64,000 nucleotides of DNA. Origin: an uncultured SAR116 cluster alpha proteobacterium (GTDB lineage: Bacteria; Pseudomonadota; Alphaproteobacteria; Puniceispirillales; Marisalimonadaceae). How positions within the stretch are numbered: the stretch's first letter is position 1; each line of letters begins with the position of its first letter. A program made the position numbers and the translations under genes. The DNA lies in NCBI GenBank assembly GCA_902616005.1, contig CACMRG010000003.1, positions 54,205-118,204 of the forward strand. Reading direction: 5' to 3'. Below, piece after piece: positions 19,322 to 28,605 of the stretch. The notes beneath the pieces were generated by a model. It searched no databases and was not told the origin of the DNA. It worked only from the letters and a program-made list of their open reading frames with translations.

Positions 19322-21720
19322 AATTTACTTTTTCATGGTTAAAAGATCATTTGAATACATCAGCGAATGTAAATGAAATAGTTGATTGTTTAAATAAAAT
19401 TGGATTGGAAGTTAGTAATCTCAAAACCTATAAAACAGATGTCAATAAATTAAAAGTTGCAAAGATAATTGATGTAAAAAAACATCCAAATGCCGATAAA
19501 CTGAATGTTTGTACCATTGAATTTGATGAAGCACAAACGCAAGTTGTTTGTGGAGCACCAAATGTTAATGTAAATAAAAAATATGTTTTTGCTCCATCAG
19601 GGACTTTTATTGGTGGTATAGATTTAACTTTAAAAAAAGCAGTTATCAGGGACGTTGAGTCTAATGGAATGCTTTGTTCTGAAAAAGAATTAGAGATTTC
19701 AGATGATCATAATGGAATTATTGAACTACCTGACAACATAGATTTAAATGACAATGTTTCTAATTACTTGGGTATTGATGATCCTGTAATTGAAATTGAA
19801 ATTACTCCAAATAGAGGAGATTGCCTAGGTGTTAGAGGAATAGCAAGAGACTTATCAGCTTTGGGTGTCGGAGAATTAATACCTTTAAAGTTAAATAATT
19901 TAAATGATGAATTTAATTCTTCTATAAATTGGGAAGTTAACCTTCCTGATGAAAAAAATAACTTATGTCCTTCAATATTTGGAAGATGTTTCAGACATGT
20001 AAAAAACATAAAATCCCCTCGTTGGATGGTTAATAGATTACTTGCTGTAGGTTTAAGGCCAATTTCTTCTATAGTAGATGTAACAAATTATGTGATGATG
20101 GATATTGGCCGTCCTTTGCATGCTTATGATGCTAAAAAAATTAATGGTAACACTCTTACTGTTAGAAATTCTAAAAAAGGAGAAAAGTTCTACGCACTTA
20201 ATGGAAAAACTTATGATCTAGATAATTCAATGTTAGTTATTTGTGATAAAAAAGGGGTAGATGATCTTGCAGGCATTATGGGTGGTTTGAGAACGGGTGT
20301 TGACGAAAATACTACTGAATTTTTTTTGGAAGCAGCAATTTTTTGTCCAATTTCTATTGCTAAAACAGGACGGTATCTTAATATTAATTCTGATGCAAGG
20401 TATAGATTTGAAAGAGGATTAGATTTTAATTCTCCTGAAGTTGGAATAATTTATGCATCTAAACTCATTAATGACATATGTGGAGGATCTTGTAGTAATA
20501 TAGTTTCTATTGCTCAAAAAAAAATAAATAAAGAAATATTATTTGATTATAAAATTGTAAAAAAACTTACGGGTATTGATATTGATGAGAGTAATGTTGA
20601 AATTATTCTGAAAAAACTTGGGTTTAAAGTTAAAAAAAATAATAAAAATTGGATGGTTTGTGTTCCTTTATGGAGAAATGATGTTGAAAGAAGTGAAGAT
20701 CTTGTTGAAGAAATCATAAGAATTTTTGGATATGAAAAAATACCTACAAATGTTTTGCCAATTAAAAATTATATTACAAAACCAAGTTTAGGTTTTAAAC
20801 AGAGATTAGGTCTTTATTCAAGAAAATGTTTTTCAACAAGAGGTTTTAATGAAGTAATTACTTTCTCATTTCTAGATAAATTAAATGCCAAACGATTTAG
20901 TGGTGGTGGAGAAAATTTAAATTTAGTTAACCCTATTTCATCAGAATTATCAGATTTAAGACCTTCTATTATTCCAAATCTAATAAAAGCATGTAATGAA
21001 AATATAAAAAGAGGATTTAATAATTTATCTTTGTTTGAAGTTGGTCCAATATTTAAAGGTGATAACTATGAAGATCAATATAATGTCGTTACTGGTATAA
21101 GATGTGGTAACAAAACTAACAAAAATTGGAAAAATAAAGAGGTAAAATTTGATTTTTATGACATCAAATCTGATATTATAGCCTTACTAAATATTCTTGA
21201 GTTTCCAGTATCGCGATTAAGAATATATAGTGAAGCACCTGATTATTTTCATCCTGGAAGAAGTGCTTTATTTAAATTAGGCAATGTGATTATAGCTTCT
21301 TTTGGTCAGATTAATCCTGTTTGTTTAGATACTAAAGACAAAAAAACCGAATTTTTTGCTTTTGAAATATTTTTAGATAATATACCTTCTCCTAAGAAAA
21401 AGGTACTTTCAAAATCATTACTTAAATTGAACCATTTACAATCTTTATCAAGAGACTTTTCTTTTTTAATAAATGAAGAATTAAATGTTGAGGATCTTAT
21501 AAATAAAATTAAATCAGTTGATAAAATATTAATTCAAAAGATTTCAGTTTTTGATGTTTACAAAGGCAATAATATTCCTAAGGATAAAAAATCTGTTTCA
21601 TTATCTATAACAATTCAACCTGTTGAAAAATCATTGACTGATAATGATTTAGAGAATTTAAGTTCAAAAATTATTGATAGTGTTTTTAAGAAATTTGGAG
21701 CAGAAATAAGATCTTTATAA
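19318..21720 (+). CDS. pheT: Phenylalanyl-tRNA synthetase beta subunit
   Basis: An 800-residue beta subunit with the full domain set: an N-terminal tRNA-binding (EMAP-like) domain around residues 40-150 (VKKHPNADKLNVC, VVCGAPN), B3/B4 domain (EIEITPNRGDCLGVRGIARDL; editing of mischarged Tyr), B5, class-II-like core (RNDVERSEDLVEEI) and the C-terminal FDX anticodon-binding domain (LSRDFSFLI). Its start overlaps the pheS stop. Ends 15 bp before the 3' end of the tRNA-Thr gene on the opposite strand. Confidence 0.97.
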   Translation: MKFTFSWLKDHLNTSANVNEIVDCLNKIGLEVSNLKTYKTDVNKLKVAKIIDVKKHPNADKLNVCTIEFDEAQTQVVCGAPNVNVNKKYVFAPSGTFIGGIDLTLKKAVIRDVESNGMLCSEKELEISDDHNGIIELPDNIDLNDNVSNYLGIDDPVIEIEITPNRGDCLGVRGIARDLSALGVGELIPLKLNNLNDEFNSSINWEVNLPDEKNNLCPSIFGRCFRHVKNIKSPRWMVNRLLAVGLRPISSIVDVTNYVMMDIGRPLHAYDAKKINGNTLTVRNSKKGEKFYALNGKTYDLDNSMLVICDKKGVDDLAGIMGGLRTGVDENTTEFFLEAAIFCPISIAKTGRYLNINSDARYRFERGLDFNSPEVGIIYASKLINDICGGSCSNIVSIAQKKINKEILFDYKIVKKLTGIDIDESNVEIILKKLGFKVKKNNKNWMVCVPLWRNDVERSEDLVEEIIRIFGYEKIPTNVLPIKNYITKPSLGFKQRLGLYSRKCFSTRGFNEVITFSFLDKLNAKRFSGGGENLNLVNPISSELSDLRPSIIPNLIKACNENIKRGFNNLSLFEVGPIFKGDNYEDQYNVVTGIRCGNKTNKNWKNKEVKFDFYDIKSDIIALLNILEFPVSRLRIYSEAPDYFHPGRSALFKLGNVIIASFGQINPVCLDTKDKKTEFFAFEIFLDNIPSPKKKVLSKSLLKLNHLQSLSRDFSFLINEELNVEDLINKIKSVDKILIQKISVFDVYKGNNIPKDKKSVSLSITIQPVEKSLTDNDLENLSSKIIDSVFKKFGAEIRSL

Positions 21721-21734
21721 ACTTAAAGTGTTTT

Positions 21735-21810
21735 TGGTGCCGCCAACTGGATTTGAACCAGTGACCTCGTCATTACCAATGACGCGCTCTACCGCTGGAG
21801 CTATGGCGGC
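21735..21810 (-). tRNA. tRNA-Thr (anticodon GGT)
   Basis: 76 nt on the minus strand including an encoded CCA. Acceptor arms GCCGCCA and TGGCGGC pair fully; the D arm (GCTC/GAGC), the anticodon stem CGTCA/TGACG with loop TTGGTAA and the T arm with GGTTCAAATCC are all intact. The anticodon GGT reads ACC and ACU threonine codons. Confidence 0.95.
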
Positions 21811-21834
21811 TTATTTTGACTTGATCTAGACATA

Positions 21835-21863
21835 ATTCTAGGACTTTATTATTATATAGTAAA
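21835..21863 (-). promoter_or_regulatory. Candidate sigma-70 promoter of tRNA-Thr
   Basis: On the minus strand TTTACT (21863-21858), a 17-nt spacer and TAGAAT (21840-21835) fit the -35/-10 pattern; transcription would begin near 21828, about 18 nt before the tRNA. Only by eye, and AT-rich sequence yields chance matches. Confidence 0.4.
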
Positions 21864-21875
21864 TTATTATTAAAT

Positions 21876-22046
21876 ATGTCAAAAAAAACTATCAAAAAAA
21901 ATGAAAAACTTTCTTTAGCATTAAAAGAAAATTTAAAACTTAGAAAAAAACAAATTAATAAACGTAATGAAAAAAATATTAGAGGGAAAAGACTTTCAAA
22001 AGTTGGTTATTCTACTCTTCTGCATGAAAAATTAAATAATGAGTAA
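21876..22046 (+). CDS. Small basic protein upstream of murA
   Basis: A 56-residue ORF running from ATG at 21876 to TAA at 22044-22046, overlapping the murA start by 8 bp. The product is rich in Lys, Asn and Leu, begins MSKKTIKKNEKLSLALKENL and ends RLSKVGYSTLLHEKLNNE. About 17 of the residues are Lys or Arg, so it could bind nucleic acid or ribosomes. The overlap with murA suggests translational coupling and argues it is real. I do not recognise a family. Confidence 0.6.
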   Translation: MSKKTIKKNEKLSLALKENLKLRKKQINKRNEKNIRGKRLSKVGYSTLLHEKLNNE

Positions 22047-23289
22047 TGATAGATTAATTATACAAGGAGGTAAACCTCTTTTTGGTGATGTTAAAATAAG
22101 TGGTGCAAAAAATGCAGTTTTACCTCTTATTTCTATTTCTTTGTTATTTGATAAAAGTTTTACATTAAAAAATGTGCCTGATTTAGCAGATACAAGATTA
22201 ATGATAAAATTAATTAATGCTTTAGGTGTGATGACAAAATTCTATAATGGTGTTGTTGATTTTCATGGTGAACCACAAAATATTGAAGCACCAAAAGAAT
22301 TGGTTTCAAAAATGAGAGCTTCAATTTTAGTATTAGCTCCTCTCTTGGCTAAAAGACATAATGCTCTAATTCCATTGCCTGGAGGTTGTGAAATTGGAGA
22401 ACGCCCAATCAACTTTCATTTAGATGCGCTAAATCAACTTGGAGCTGAAACAAATTTTCAGAATGGATTTTTAAAAGCTACTTTACCATATGGGAAATTT
22501 ATTGGAAATGATATAAAATTTCCTAAAATATCTGTTGGAGCTACAGAATGTGCAATTATGGGAGCAACTTTAGCAATAGGTAAAACAAAAATTTATAATG
22601 CTGCTAAAGAGCCGGAAATTGTTGATTTAGGTAATTGTCTTAATTCAGCAGGTGCTAAAATTACAGGTTTAGGTACAGATATAATTGAAATAGAGGGAGT
22701 TTCTAAATTAAACCCAACTACGTATTCAGTTATACCTGACCGAATTGAAGCTGGTTCATTTGCTATAATTGCAGCAATTACGAGGGGAGAATTGAATTTA
22801 CTTAATTCAAATCCAAAGGATTTAAAAGCTTTTTTTAAAAAATTAAAACAATCAAATGTAAAAGTTGAATTCTATAATAATACTGTAAAAGTAAAAGGTG
22901 TTAATGAAATAAATTCTGTAAATATTCAAACGGAACCCCATCCAGGATTCCCAACAGATTTACAAGCTCAATTTATGAGTTTAATGTGCATAGCAAATGG
23001 GAAATCAGTGATTGAAGAAAATATTTTTGAGAATAGATTTATGCATATTCCTGAGTTGTCTAGAATGAAGGCATCTATTAAAATAGATGGAAATAAGGCT
23101 TGGGTTAATGGTTTAAAACAATTACAAGGTGCTTCTGTTAAAGCCACTGATTTAAGAGCTTCGATGTCTTTAATTGCAGCAGGTTTAAATGCAAATGGTG
23201 AGAGCATTGTTAATGACTTATCTCATTTAAAAAGAGGTTATGAAAATTTTGAAGAAAAATTATTTAATATTGGGGCAAACATAAGATAA
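22039..23289 (+). CDS. murA: UDP-N-acetylglucosamine 1-carboxyvinyltransferase
   Basis: A 416-residue MurA, the first committed enzyme of peptidoglycan synthesis (enolpyruvyl transfer from PEP to UDP-GlcNAc). Active-site Lys24 lies in SGAKNA and the fosfomycin-reactive Cys117 in PGGCEIGERP. IPDRIEAGSFAI and the C-terminal DLRASMSLIAAGL motif (Arg/Asp contacts) are intact. Standard length. Followed 2 bp later by the DUF2948 gene, as in many Alphaproteobacteria. Confidence 0.97.
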   Translation: MSNDRLIIQGGKPLFGDVKISGAKNAVLPLISISLLFDKSFTLKNVPDLADTRLMIKLINALGVMTKFYNGVVDFHGEPQNIEAPKELVSKMRASILVLAPLLAKRHNALIPLPGGCEIGERPINFHLDALNQLGAETNFQNGFLKATLPYGKFIGNDIKFPKISVGATECAIMGATLAIGKTKIYNAAKEPEIVDLGNCLNSAGAKITGLGTDIIEIEGVSKLNPTTYSVIPDRIEAGSFAIIAAITRGELNLLNSNPKDLKAFFKKLKQSNVKVEFYNNTVKVKGVNEINSVNIQTEPHPGFPTDLQAQFMSLMCIANGKSVIEENIFENRFMHIPELSRMKASIKIDGNKAWVNGLKQLQGASVKATDLRASMSLIAAGLNANGESIVNDLSHLKRGYENFEEKLFNIGANIR

Positions 23290-23291
23290 AA

Positions 23292-23762
23292 ATGAAATTT
23301 GAAGATAAAAAAAATATTTCCGAGCATACAGATGAATATGATTCTCAAAAACTAAAATTAAAATTTTTAGATAAAGATGAAATAAAAATTTTTTCTACAT
23401 TATGTCAAGATGGTATATTTTCTATTGATGAAATTATTTATAATAAAAGTGATAAAGTTTTAATTGCAACCTTTTCAAGGTTTTGCTGGGAGTTAGTTGA
23501 AAAACAAATAAAAAACAAAACTTTTTATAGAGTTGTTTCTGGAATAAGAATTTGTAATGTAAATAAGATAAATTATGTAAATAAAGATAAAATTGACACC
23601 TCAAAGTTCATAAATTTACTATCAGTCAACAATGAAGAAAATGAAATATCACTAAATTTTTCTTTAAATATAACAATTAAACTTTTAATAGAAAGATTAG
23701 AAATTTATCTAGATGATCTTGACATGCCCTGGCCAACTGGTAAAAAACCAATGCATAAATAG
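23292..23762 (+). CDS. DUF2948 family protein
   Basis: A 156-residue acidic protein of the alphaproteobacterial DUF2948 group, recognised from its place between murA and the his genes and from the pattern LKLKFLDKDEIKIFSTLCQDGIF, then RFCWE, and an ending LDDLDMPWPTGKKPMHK. No catalytic motif is evident. It is conserved in this position across the class, which suggests a link to cell envelope or histidine synthesis, but its role is unknown. hisG starts 10 bp downstream. Confidence 0.7.
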   Translation: MKFEDKKNISEHTDEYDSQKLKLKFLDKDEIKIFSTLCQDGIFSIDEIIYNKSDKVLIATFSRFCWELVEKQIKNKTFYRVVSGIRICNVNKINYVNKDKIDTSKFINLLSVNNEENEISLNFSLNITIKLLIERLEIYLDDLDMPWPTGKKPMHK

Positions 23763-23772
23763 ATCAATTGAT

Positions 23773-24429
23773 ATGAATGATAAAGATATAATTATAGCTC
23801 TTCCAAAAGGAAGAATATTAAAACAGGCTTTACCAATGTTTAATAAAATTGGTATTATTCCAGAAAAATCTTTTTTTAACGAAAAGGATAGGAAATTAAA
23901 ATTTGAAACTAACATTCCTAATATAAAATTAATTATTGTCAGATCTTTTGATGTGGCAACATTCCTGATTTATGGAGCTGCTCACATGGCTATGATAGGA
24001 AGTGATGTTTTAGAGGAATTTAATCATTCTGAAATCTATTCACCTATTGATCTTAATATTGGTTTATGTAGATTAGTTGTAGCTACTACCAAAGAAATTT
24101 TAAATGATGAAGATCCTTTGACGTGGAGTTATGTTAGAGTGGCAACAAAATATCCTAATTTAACTAGTGAGCATTTTAAAAAAAGGGGTGTACATGCCGA
24201 CTGTATAAAATTAAATGGTGCTATGGAACTGGCTCCATCTATGGGATTGTGTAGAAGAATTGTAGATCTTTCTGAAAGTGGTGAAACATTAAAAGCTAAT
24301 GGTTTAATTGAAATTGAAGAGATAATGAAAGTTTCTACAAGACTAGCAATCAATAGAAATGCATATAAAACAAATTTTAAAGAGATAAATAAAATTTTAA
24401 AAAAATTTGATGAGTGTTTAAATGGTTAA
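23773..24429 (+). CDS. hisG: ATP phosphoribosyltransferase, short form
   Basis: The first enzyme of histidine synthesis (ATP + PRPP). MNDKDIIIALPKGRILKQALPMF is the family N-terminus, so the ATG at 23773 is the start although the frame is open upstream to 23713. The PRPP-binding stretch appears as ADCIKLNGAMELAPSMGLCRRIVDL. At 218 residues it is the short form, lacking the C-terminal ACT-like regulatory domain; short HisG needs the HisS-like partner HisZ, which is not in this window. Overlaps hisD by 8 bp. Confidence 0.94.
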   Translation: MNDKDIIIALPKGRILKQALPMFNKIGIIPEKSFFNEKDRKLKFETNIPNIKLIIVRSFDVATFLIYGAAHMAMIGSDVLEEFNHSEIYSPIDLNIGLCRLVVATTKEILNDEDPLTWSYVRVATKYPNLTSEHFKKRGVHADCIKLNGAMELAPSMGLCRRIVDLSESGETLKANGLIEIEEIMKVSTRLAINRNAYKTNFKEINKILKKFDECLNG

Positions 24430-25732
24430 TCATAAAGTTACATATCTTTTTTCTAAAGAAAATAATTTTGTCTTAAAACTGAATAAATTTTTAGAGATGA
24501 GAAATACTTATAATGTTGATATAGAAAAAAATGTTTTAGATATTATCAATCAAGTAAATATACATGGTGATAGTGCACTTATTACCATGATAAATAAACA
24601 TGATAAAATTAAATGTTCTAATTTAGAAAATATTAAAATTGAAAATAAATTATTAAAAAAAGCTTTTGATGATCTCCCAATTGATCTAAAAAATGCTATG
24701 AAATTAGCTTCTAATAGAATCAAAGCATTTCATGAAAAACAAAAAATATGTGGGTTTGATTATGAAGATGAACTTGGTGTCAACCTAGGGATAAAATATT
24801 CTCCCATAAAAAGAGTTGGATTTTATACTCCAGGAGGGAAAGCTATTTACCCATCCTCAGTTTTAATGAATGTTGTACCAGCCTTGGTTGCTGGAGTTGA
24901 TGAAAGAGTTTTAGTATCGCCAATTAATATTGATAAAAAATCAGAGATATTATTAGCAGCAGCATATTTAGCAGAAGTGACAGAATTCTATAGAATGGGT
25001 GGTGCCCAAGCTATAGCTGCACTGGCCTTCGGGACAAAAAAATTAAAAAAAGTAGATAAAATAGTTGGACCAGGGAATGCTTATGTTGCAGAAGCTAAAA
25101 GACAGTTATTTGGTAAAGTGGGCATTGATTCAGTTGCGGGCCCTTCAGAAGTTTTAATAGTAGCAGATAAATTTAATAAACCAGAGTGGATTGCACTAGA
25201 TTTATTGTCTCAAGCTGAACATGATGAAAACGCTCAGTCTATTTTAATAACTAATGATAAGAAATTTGGTGAGCTTGTAGAAGATAATATTATGAAATTA
25301 CTAGAAACATTACCTAGAAAAAAAATTGCTTCAAATTCTTGGTATAAAAATGGTTTAATAATAATAGTAGAACACATATATGAGTGTACAAACATAATTA
25401 ATCAAATTGCTCCTGAACATTTAGAACTTTGTATAAAAAATCCTAAAGTTTATTTGGATAAAATTAAAAATGCTGGCTCAATTTTCTTAGGTAAGTATAC
25501 ACCTGAAGCAATTGGAGATTATATTGCTGGCCCAAATCATGTTTTGCCAACAGGTGGTACAGCTAGGTTTTCAAGTGGCCTTGGTACTAATGATTTTTTA
25601 CGGAGAACAACGTTTGTTCTATGTAATGAACACAATTTAAATGAACTGGGCAAACATGCAGAAATTTTAGCTAATGCAGAAGGATTAGATGCTCATAAAA
25701 TGTCAATAAACATTCGAAGAAAGCTTTATTAA
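24422..25732 (+). CDS. hisD: Histidinol dehydrogenase
   Basis: A 436-residue zinc enzyme that oxidises L-histidinol to L-histidine with two NAD+. Conserved patterns include GFYTPGGKAIYPSSVLMN, the NAD-binding region KIVGPGNAYVAEAKRQLFG, GPSEVLIVAD, LLSQAEHDENAQ (zinc ligands) and GPNHVLPTGGTARFSSGL. Full length. Translationally coupled to hisG by the 8-bp overlap. Confidence 0.97.
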   Translation: MVNHKVTYLFSKENNFVLKLNKFLEMRNTYNVDIEKNVLDIINQVNIHGDSALITMINKHDKIKCSNLENIKIENKLLKKAFDDLPIDLKNAMKLASNRIKAFHEKQKICGFDYEDELGVNLGIKYSPIKRVGFYTPGGKAIYPSSVLMNVVPALVAGVDERVLVSPINIDKKSEILLAAAYLAEVTEFYRMGGAQAIAALAFGTKKLKKVDKIVGPGNAYVAEAKRQLFGKVGIDSVAGPSEVLIVADKFNKPEWIALDLLSQAEHDENAQSILITNDKKFGELVEDNIMKLLETLPRKKIASNSWYKNGLIIIVEHIYECTNIINQIAPEHLELCIKNPKVYLDKIKNAGSIFLGKYTPEAIGDYIAGPNHVLPTGGTARFSSGLGTNDFLRRTTFVLCNEHNLNELGKHAEILANAEGLDAHKMSINIRRKLY

Positions 25733-25791
25733 AATTTAATTATTAAATTATTTGATTTTACAATTTATTATTTAGATTATATAACTGTTCT

Positions 25792-26010
25792 ATGGCAAAA
25801 GAAGGTGTAATAGAATTTTCTGGAATTGTTGAAGAATTACTTCCAAACGCAATGTTTAGAGTAAAACTAGATAATGATCATGAAATACTAGCTCATACCA
25901 GTGGAAAAATGAGAAAAAATAGAATTAGAGTGTTATTAGGTGATAAAGTTACTGTTGAGATGACACCATATGATCTTACTAAAGGTAGAATTACTTTTAG
26001 GTATAAATAA
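25792..26010 (+). CDS. infA: Translation initiation factor IF-1
   Basis: A 72-residue S1/OB-fold protein with the standard sequence pattern [41 protein letters not shown] and [13 protein letters not shown]. It occupies the 30S A site during initiation. Located between hisD and maf, the usual alphaproteobacterial neighbourhood (UPF0262 and a phosphatase gene often found between hisD and infA are absent). Confidence 0.98.
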   Translation: MAKEGVIEFSGIVEELLPNAMFRVKLDNDHEILAHTSGKMRKNRIRVLLGDKVTVEMTPYDLTKGRITFRYK

Positions 26011-26022
26011 ACCAACATTTTA

Positions 26023-26619
26023 ATGTTGTCTTACCCCAAAAATTTAAAATTTATATTAGGTTCTGCTTCACCGAGAAGATTTGAATTGTTAAAACAAATT
26101 AATCTATACCCAAATGAAGTATACAAACCTCAGATAAATGAGGAGCCAAAAAAAAAAGAACTTCCAATTTTTTATGTAAAAAGAATGGCTCAGGAAAAAA
26201 TGAAAATTGTTCAGAAAAAGTTTCCAAATGATTTAATTTTAACTGCAGATACAATTGTTTATGTTGGCAGAAGAATAATTGATAAAACTGATGAAAAATC
26301 AAAAGCAATAAAATTTTTAAAGCTTTTATCTGGTAGAAGGCATAAAGTTTCAACAGCTTTCAATTTATATTGTAAAGATAAGATAGACTCTTTAAGGGTT
26401 GTAACTTCGATAGTGAAAATGAAAAGATTAACTGAACATGAAATTAAATCTTATATTGAAACAAATGAATGGAAGGGAATGGCAGGAGCCTATGGGATAC
26501 AAGGATCTGCAGAAAAATTTATTCAGTTTATTTCTGGTTCATATACTAATATTGTTGGATTACCTTTAAATCAAGTTTATGGATCATTAGATTCAATTGG
26601 ATATTTCAATGACAAATAA
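26023..26619 (+). CDS. maf: Maf-family nucleotide pyrophosphatase
   Basis: A 198-residue Maf/YhdE-type nucleoside triphosphate pyrophosphatase, which removes non-canonical or modified nucleotides such as dTTP/UTP analogues. SASPRR near residue 14 and the acidic LTADTIV motif are the family's substrate- and metal-binding signatures; GMAGAYGIQG is the conserved late loop. Between infA and yacG, overlapping yacG by 11 bp. Confidence 0.93.
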   Translation: MLSYPKNLKFILGSASPRRFELLKQINLYPNEVYKPQINEEPKKKELPIFYVKRMAQEKMKIVQKKFPNDLILTADTIVYVGRRIIDKTDEKSKAIKFLKLLSGRRHKVSTAFNLYCKDKIDSLRVVTSIVKMKRLTEHEIKSYIETNEWKGMAGAYGIQGSAEKFIQFISGSYTNIVGLPLNQVYGSLDSIGYFNDK

Positions 26620-26758
26620 GTGTATTAATTGTTCAAAAGAGATTGATAAGCAGGATAAATATTTCCCTTTTTGTTCAGACAAATGTAGTAAAATAGATTT
26701 ATTCAGATGGTTGGATAATAGATATGTAATATCTAAAGACATAGATTTTGATAATTAA
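26609..26758 (+). CDS. yacG: DNA gyrase inhibitor YacG
   Basis: A 49-residue zinc-ribbon protein. Four cysteines, Cys5 and Cys8 (CINC) and Cys22 and Cys26 (CSDKC), form the zinc site, followed by KIDLFRWLDNRYVI, the standard YacG ending. In E. coli it binds GyrB and blocks its DNA access. The ATG lies 11 bp before the end of maf; maf-yacG-tRNA-Phe is a common alphaproteobacterial order. Confidence 0.93.
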   Translation: MTNKCINCSKEIDKQDKYFPFCSDKCSKIDLFRWLDNRYVISKDIDFDN

Positions 26759-26771
26759 TTATTTTCTATTG

Positions 26772-26800
26772 TAGACAATTTAACTTGATATATGTATAGA
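26772..26800 (+). promoter_or_regulatory. Candidate sigma-70 promoter of tRNA-Phe
   Basis: TAGACA (26772-26777), a 17-nt spacer and TATAGA (26795-26800) lie just upstream of the tRNA at the correct distance; transcription would start near 26807. Confidence 0.5.
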
Positions 26801-26810
26801 TTATTGTAAT

Positions 26811-26886
26811 GCCCAGGTAGCTCAGTAGGTAGAGCAGAGGACTGAAAATCCTCGTGTCGGTGGTTCGAATCCGCCCCTGGGCACCA
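26811..26886 (+). tRNA. tRNA-Phe (anticodon GAA)
   Basis: 76 nt including an encoded CCA. Acceptor GCCCAGG pairs with CCTGGGC; the anticodon stem GAGGA/TCCTC encloses loop CTGAAAA with anticodon GAA; the T arm contains GGTTCGAATCC. It sits directly after yacG. Confidence 0.96.
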
Positions 26887-26962
26887 CATCTTAAGAATTA
26901 AATACATTGTATCTCGAGACTACACTTCTTCAAATATATTATGAATATCAAATTCAATTTTA

Positions 26963-26990
26963 TTGACTTAAGTATTACTATTGGTATCTT
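26963..26990 (+). promoter_or_regulatory. Candidate sigma-70 promoter of the CPA2 antiporter gene
   Basis: TTGACT (26963-26968), a 16-nt spacer and TATCTT (26985-26990) lie 26 bp before the ATG at 27016. The 129-bp gap after tRNA-Phe otherwise holds nothing I recognise. Confidence 0.3.
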
Positions 26991-27015
26991 TAACCCTTTA
27001 ACAAAATTTTGATAA

Positions 27016-28590
27016 ATGATTATAACGCTTGTAACATTTGCATTTTTTTTTGGTATATTAATTAGCCGTATTGGACTACCTCCAATGGTAGGTTTTTTGG
27101 TTGCTGGATTTGCTTATAATTTTGCTGGTTTAGAAGTTCCGAAAGGTTTGCAAACCATTGCAGATTTAGGAGTAACACTCTTACTATTTTCAATTGGTTT
27201 AAAACTGAAATTAAAAGATTTGTCGACTTTAGAAGTTTGGGGAACTTCGGTAATTCATATATTAGCTTCAACATTTTTTTTTACTATTATTATTTTACTA
27301 GGGAACATATTATTTACTGTTTCGTTATTTGAATTATCTTTAACAGGCACCATTATTTTAGCTTTTGGTCTCTCTTTTTCTAGCACTGTGTATGCAGTTA
27401 AAGTTTTAGAAGATAAAGGTGATATGGGTGCATTTTATGGGAAAATTGCAATTGGTATTTTAGTTATGCAAGATATATTTGCGGTTGTTTTTTTAGCAGT
27501 GAGTGAAGGTAAATATCCAAGTATATATGCTTTATCTGTGTTTTTACTATTTTTACCACCGGTTAAAAAAGTTATTTATAAATTAATTGATCAAGCAGGT
27601 CATGGAGAACTATTAGTAGTTAGTGGATTATTTTTTGCATTAGGAGCAGGATATGAGTTTTTCTACTCTGTTGACTTAAAAGGTGATTTAGGGGCTTTAA
27701 TATTAGGTATTCTAATTTCAAATCATACAAAATCAAAAGCTTTGGCGAAATCATTGTTAAGTTTTAAAGAATTGATGTTAGTAGGGTTTTTTCTGTCAGT
27801 TGGGATGCAAGGGTTACCAAATCTATTAATTATATTTACTGCTATTGGCTTAGTTTTATTATTACCCATCAAAACTTGGTTATATTTTTTCATTACATCG
27901 CGCTTTGGTTTAAGAGCAAGAACAAGTTTATTCAATTCTATTACATTAGGAAATTTTTCTGAATTTGGTTTAATAGTAGCAGCTCTTGGTGTAACACAAG
28001 GGTTTTTATCTGTTGAATGGTTATTAATCATTGCAATTGCTGTCAGTATAAGCTTTGCTGCAGCATCACCATTTAGCTTAAAAGCAGAACAAACATATCA
28101 AAAGTATAAAAGTCATTGGGACAAATATCAAAAAGATAAACTTCACCCTAAAGATAAAATTCTTGACACTGGGAAAGCAACAATTTTAATTATTGGAATG
28201 GGAAGAGTTGGTACAGGAGCTTACAAAATTTTAGAAACAGCACGTCCAAAAAAAGTTCTTGGAATTGAGTTAAATGACGAACGCGCTTCTAAATTAAGAG
28301 ATAAAGGCTTTAATGTAGAAGTCGCTGATGCAACAGATACTGATTTTTGGAATATGGTTCATCTCTCAAAACCTGATGAAGAAATGATTTTACTGGCAAT
28401 GCCTAATCACAAGAGTAACGTCTATGCTGCAGAGCGTATTCAAGCTAGTGGACTTGATTGTAAAATTGTAGCAATAGCTAAACATGAAAGTGAAGTTAAA
28501 GATTTGACAAGCATGGGCATACCATCCTTTAATTTATACAGAGAGGCTGGTGAAGGTCTTGCTCGTGAAGCTTTAAATGTAATAAATTAA
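27016..28590 (+). CDS. CPA2 cation:proton antiporter with NAD-binding domain (KefB/YbaL-like)
   Basis: A 524-residue membrane protein. About 11-12 hydrophobic segments cover residues 1-360 and form a Na+/H+-exchanger fold (SRIGLPPMVGFLVAGF at the start; GLSFSSTVYAVKVLEDKG in the family core). From about residue 385 a cytosolic RCK/TrkA-N domain begins with ILIIGMGRVGTGAY, an NAD(H)-binding fingerprint. Members exchange K+ or Na+ for protons, often gated by redox nucleotides or glutathione. A short coiled-coil ORF follows 15 bp downstream. Confidence 0.87.
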   Translation: MIITLVTFAFFFGILISRIGLPPMVGFLVAGFAYNFAGLEVPKGLQTIADLGVTLLLFSIGLKLKLKDLSTLEVWGTSVIHILASTFFFTIIILLGNILFTVSLFELSLTGTIILAFGLSFSSTVYAVKVLEDKGDMGAFYGKIAIGILVMQDIFAVVFLAVSEGKYPSIYALSVFLLFLPPVKKVIYKLIDQAGHGELLVVSGLFFALGAGYEFFYSVDLKGDLGALILGILISNHTKSKALAKSLLSFKELMLVGFFLSVGMQGLPNLLIIFTAIGLVLLLPIKTWLYFFITSRFGLRARTSLFNSITLGNFSEFGLIVAALGVTQGFLSVEWLLIIAIAVSISFAAASPFSLKAEQTYQKYKSHWDKYQKDKLHPKDKILDTGKATILIIGMGRVGTGAYKILETARPKKVLGIELNDERASKLRDKGFNVEVADATDTDFWNMVHLSKPDEEMILLAMPNHKSNVYAAERIQASGLDCKIVAIAKHESEVKDLTSMGIPSFNLYREAGEGLAREALNVIN

Positions 28591-28605
28591 TAAGGTAATA
28601 TTTAG

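Noticed and set aside
21820..21842. Short inverted repeat CTAGA...TCTAG near tRNA-Thr as a terminator
   Set aside because: Only 5 bp with no T-run in either direction.
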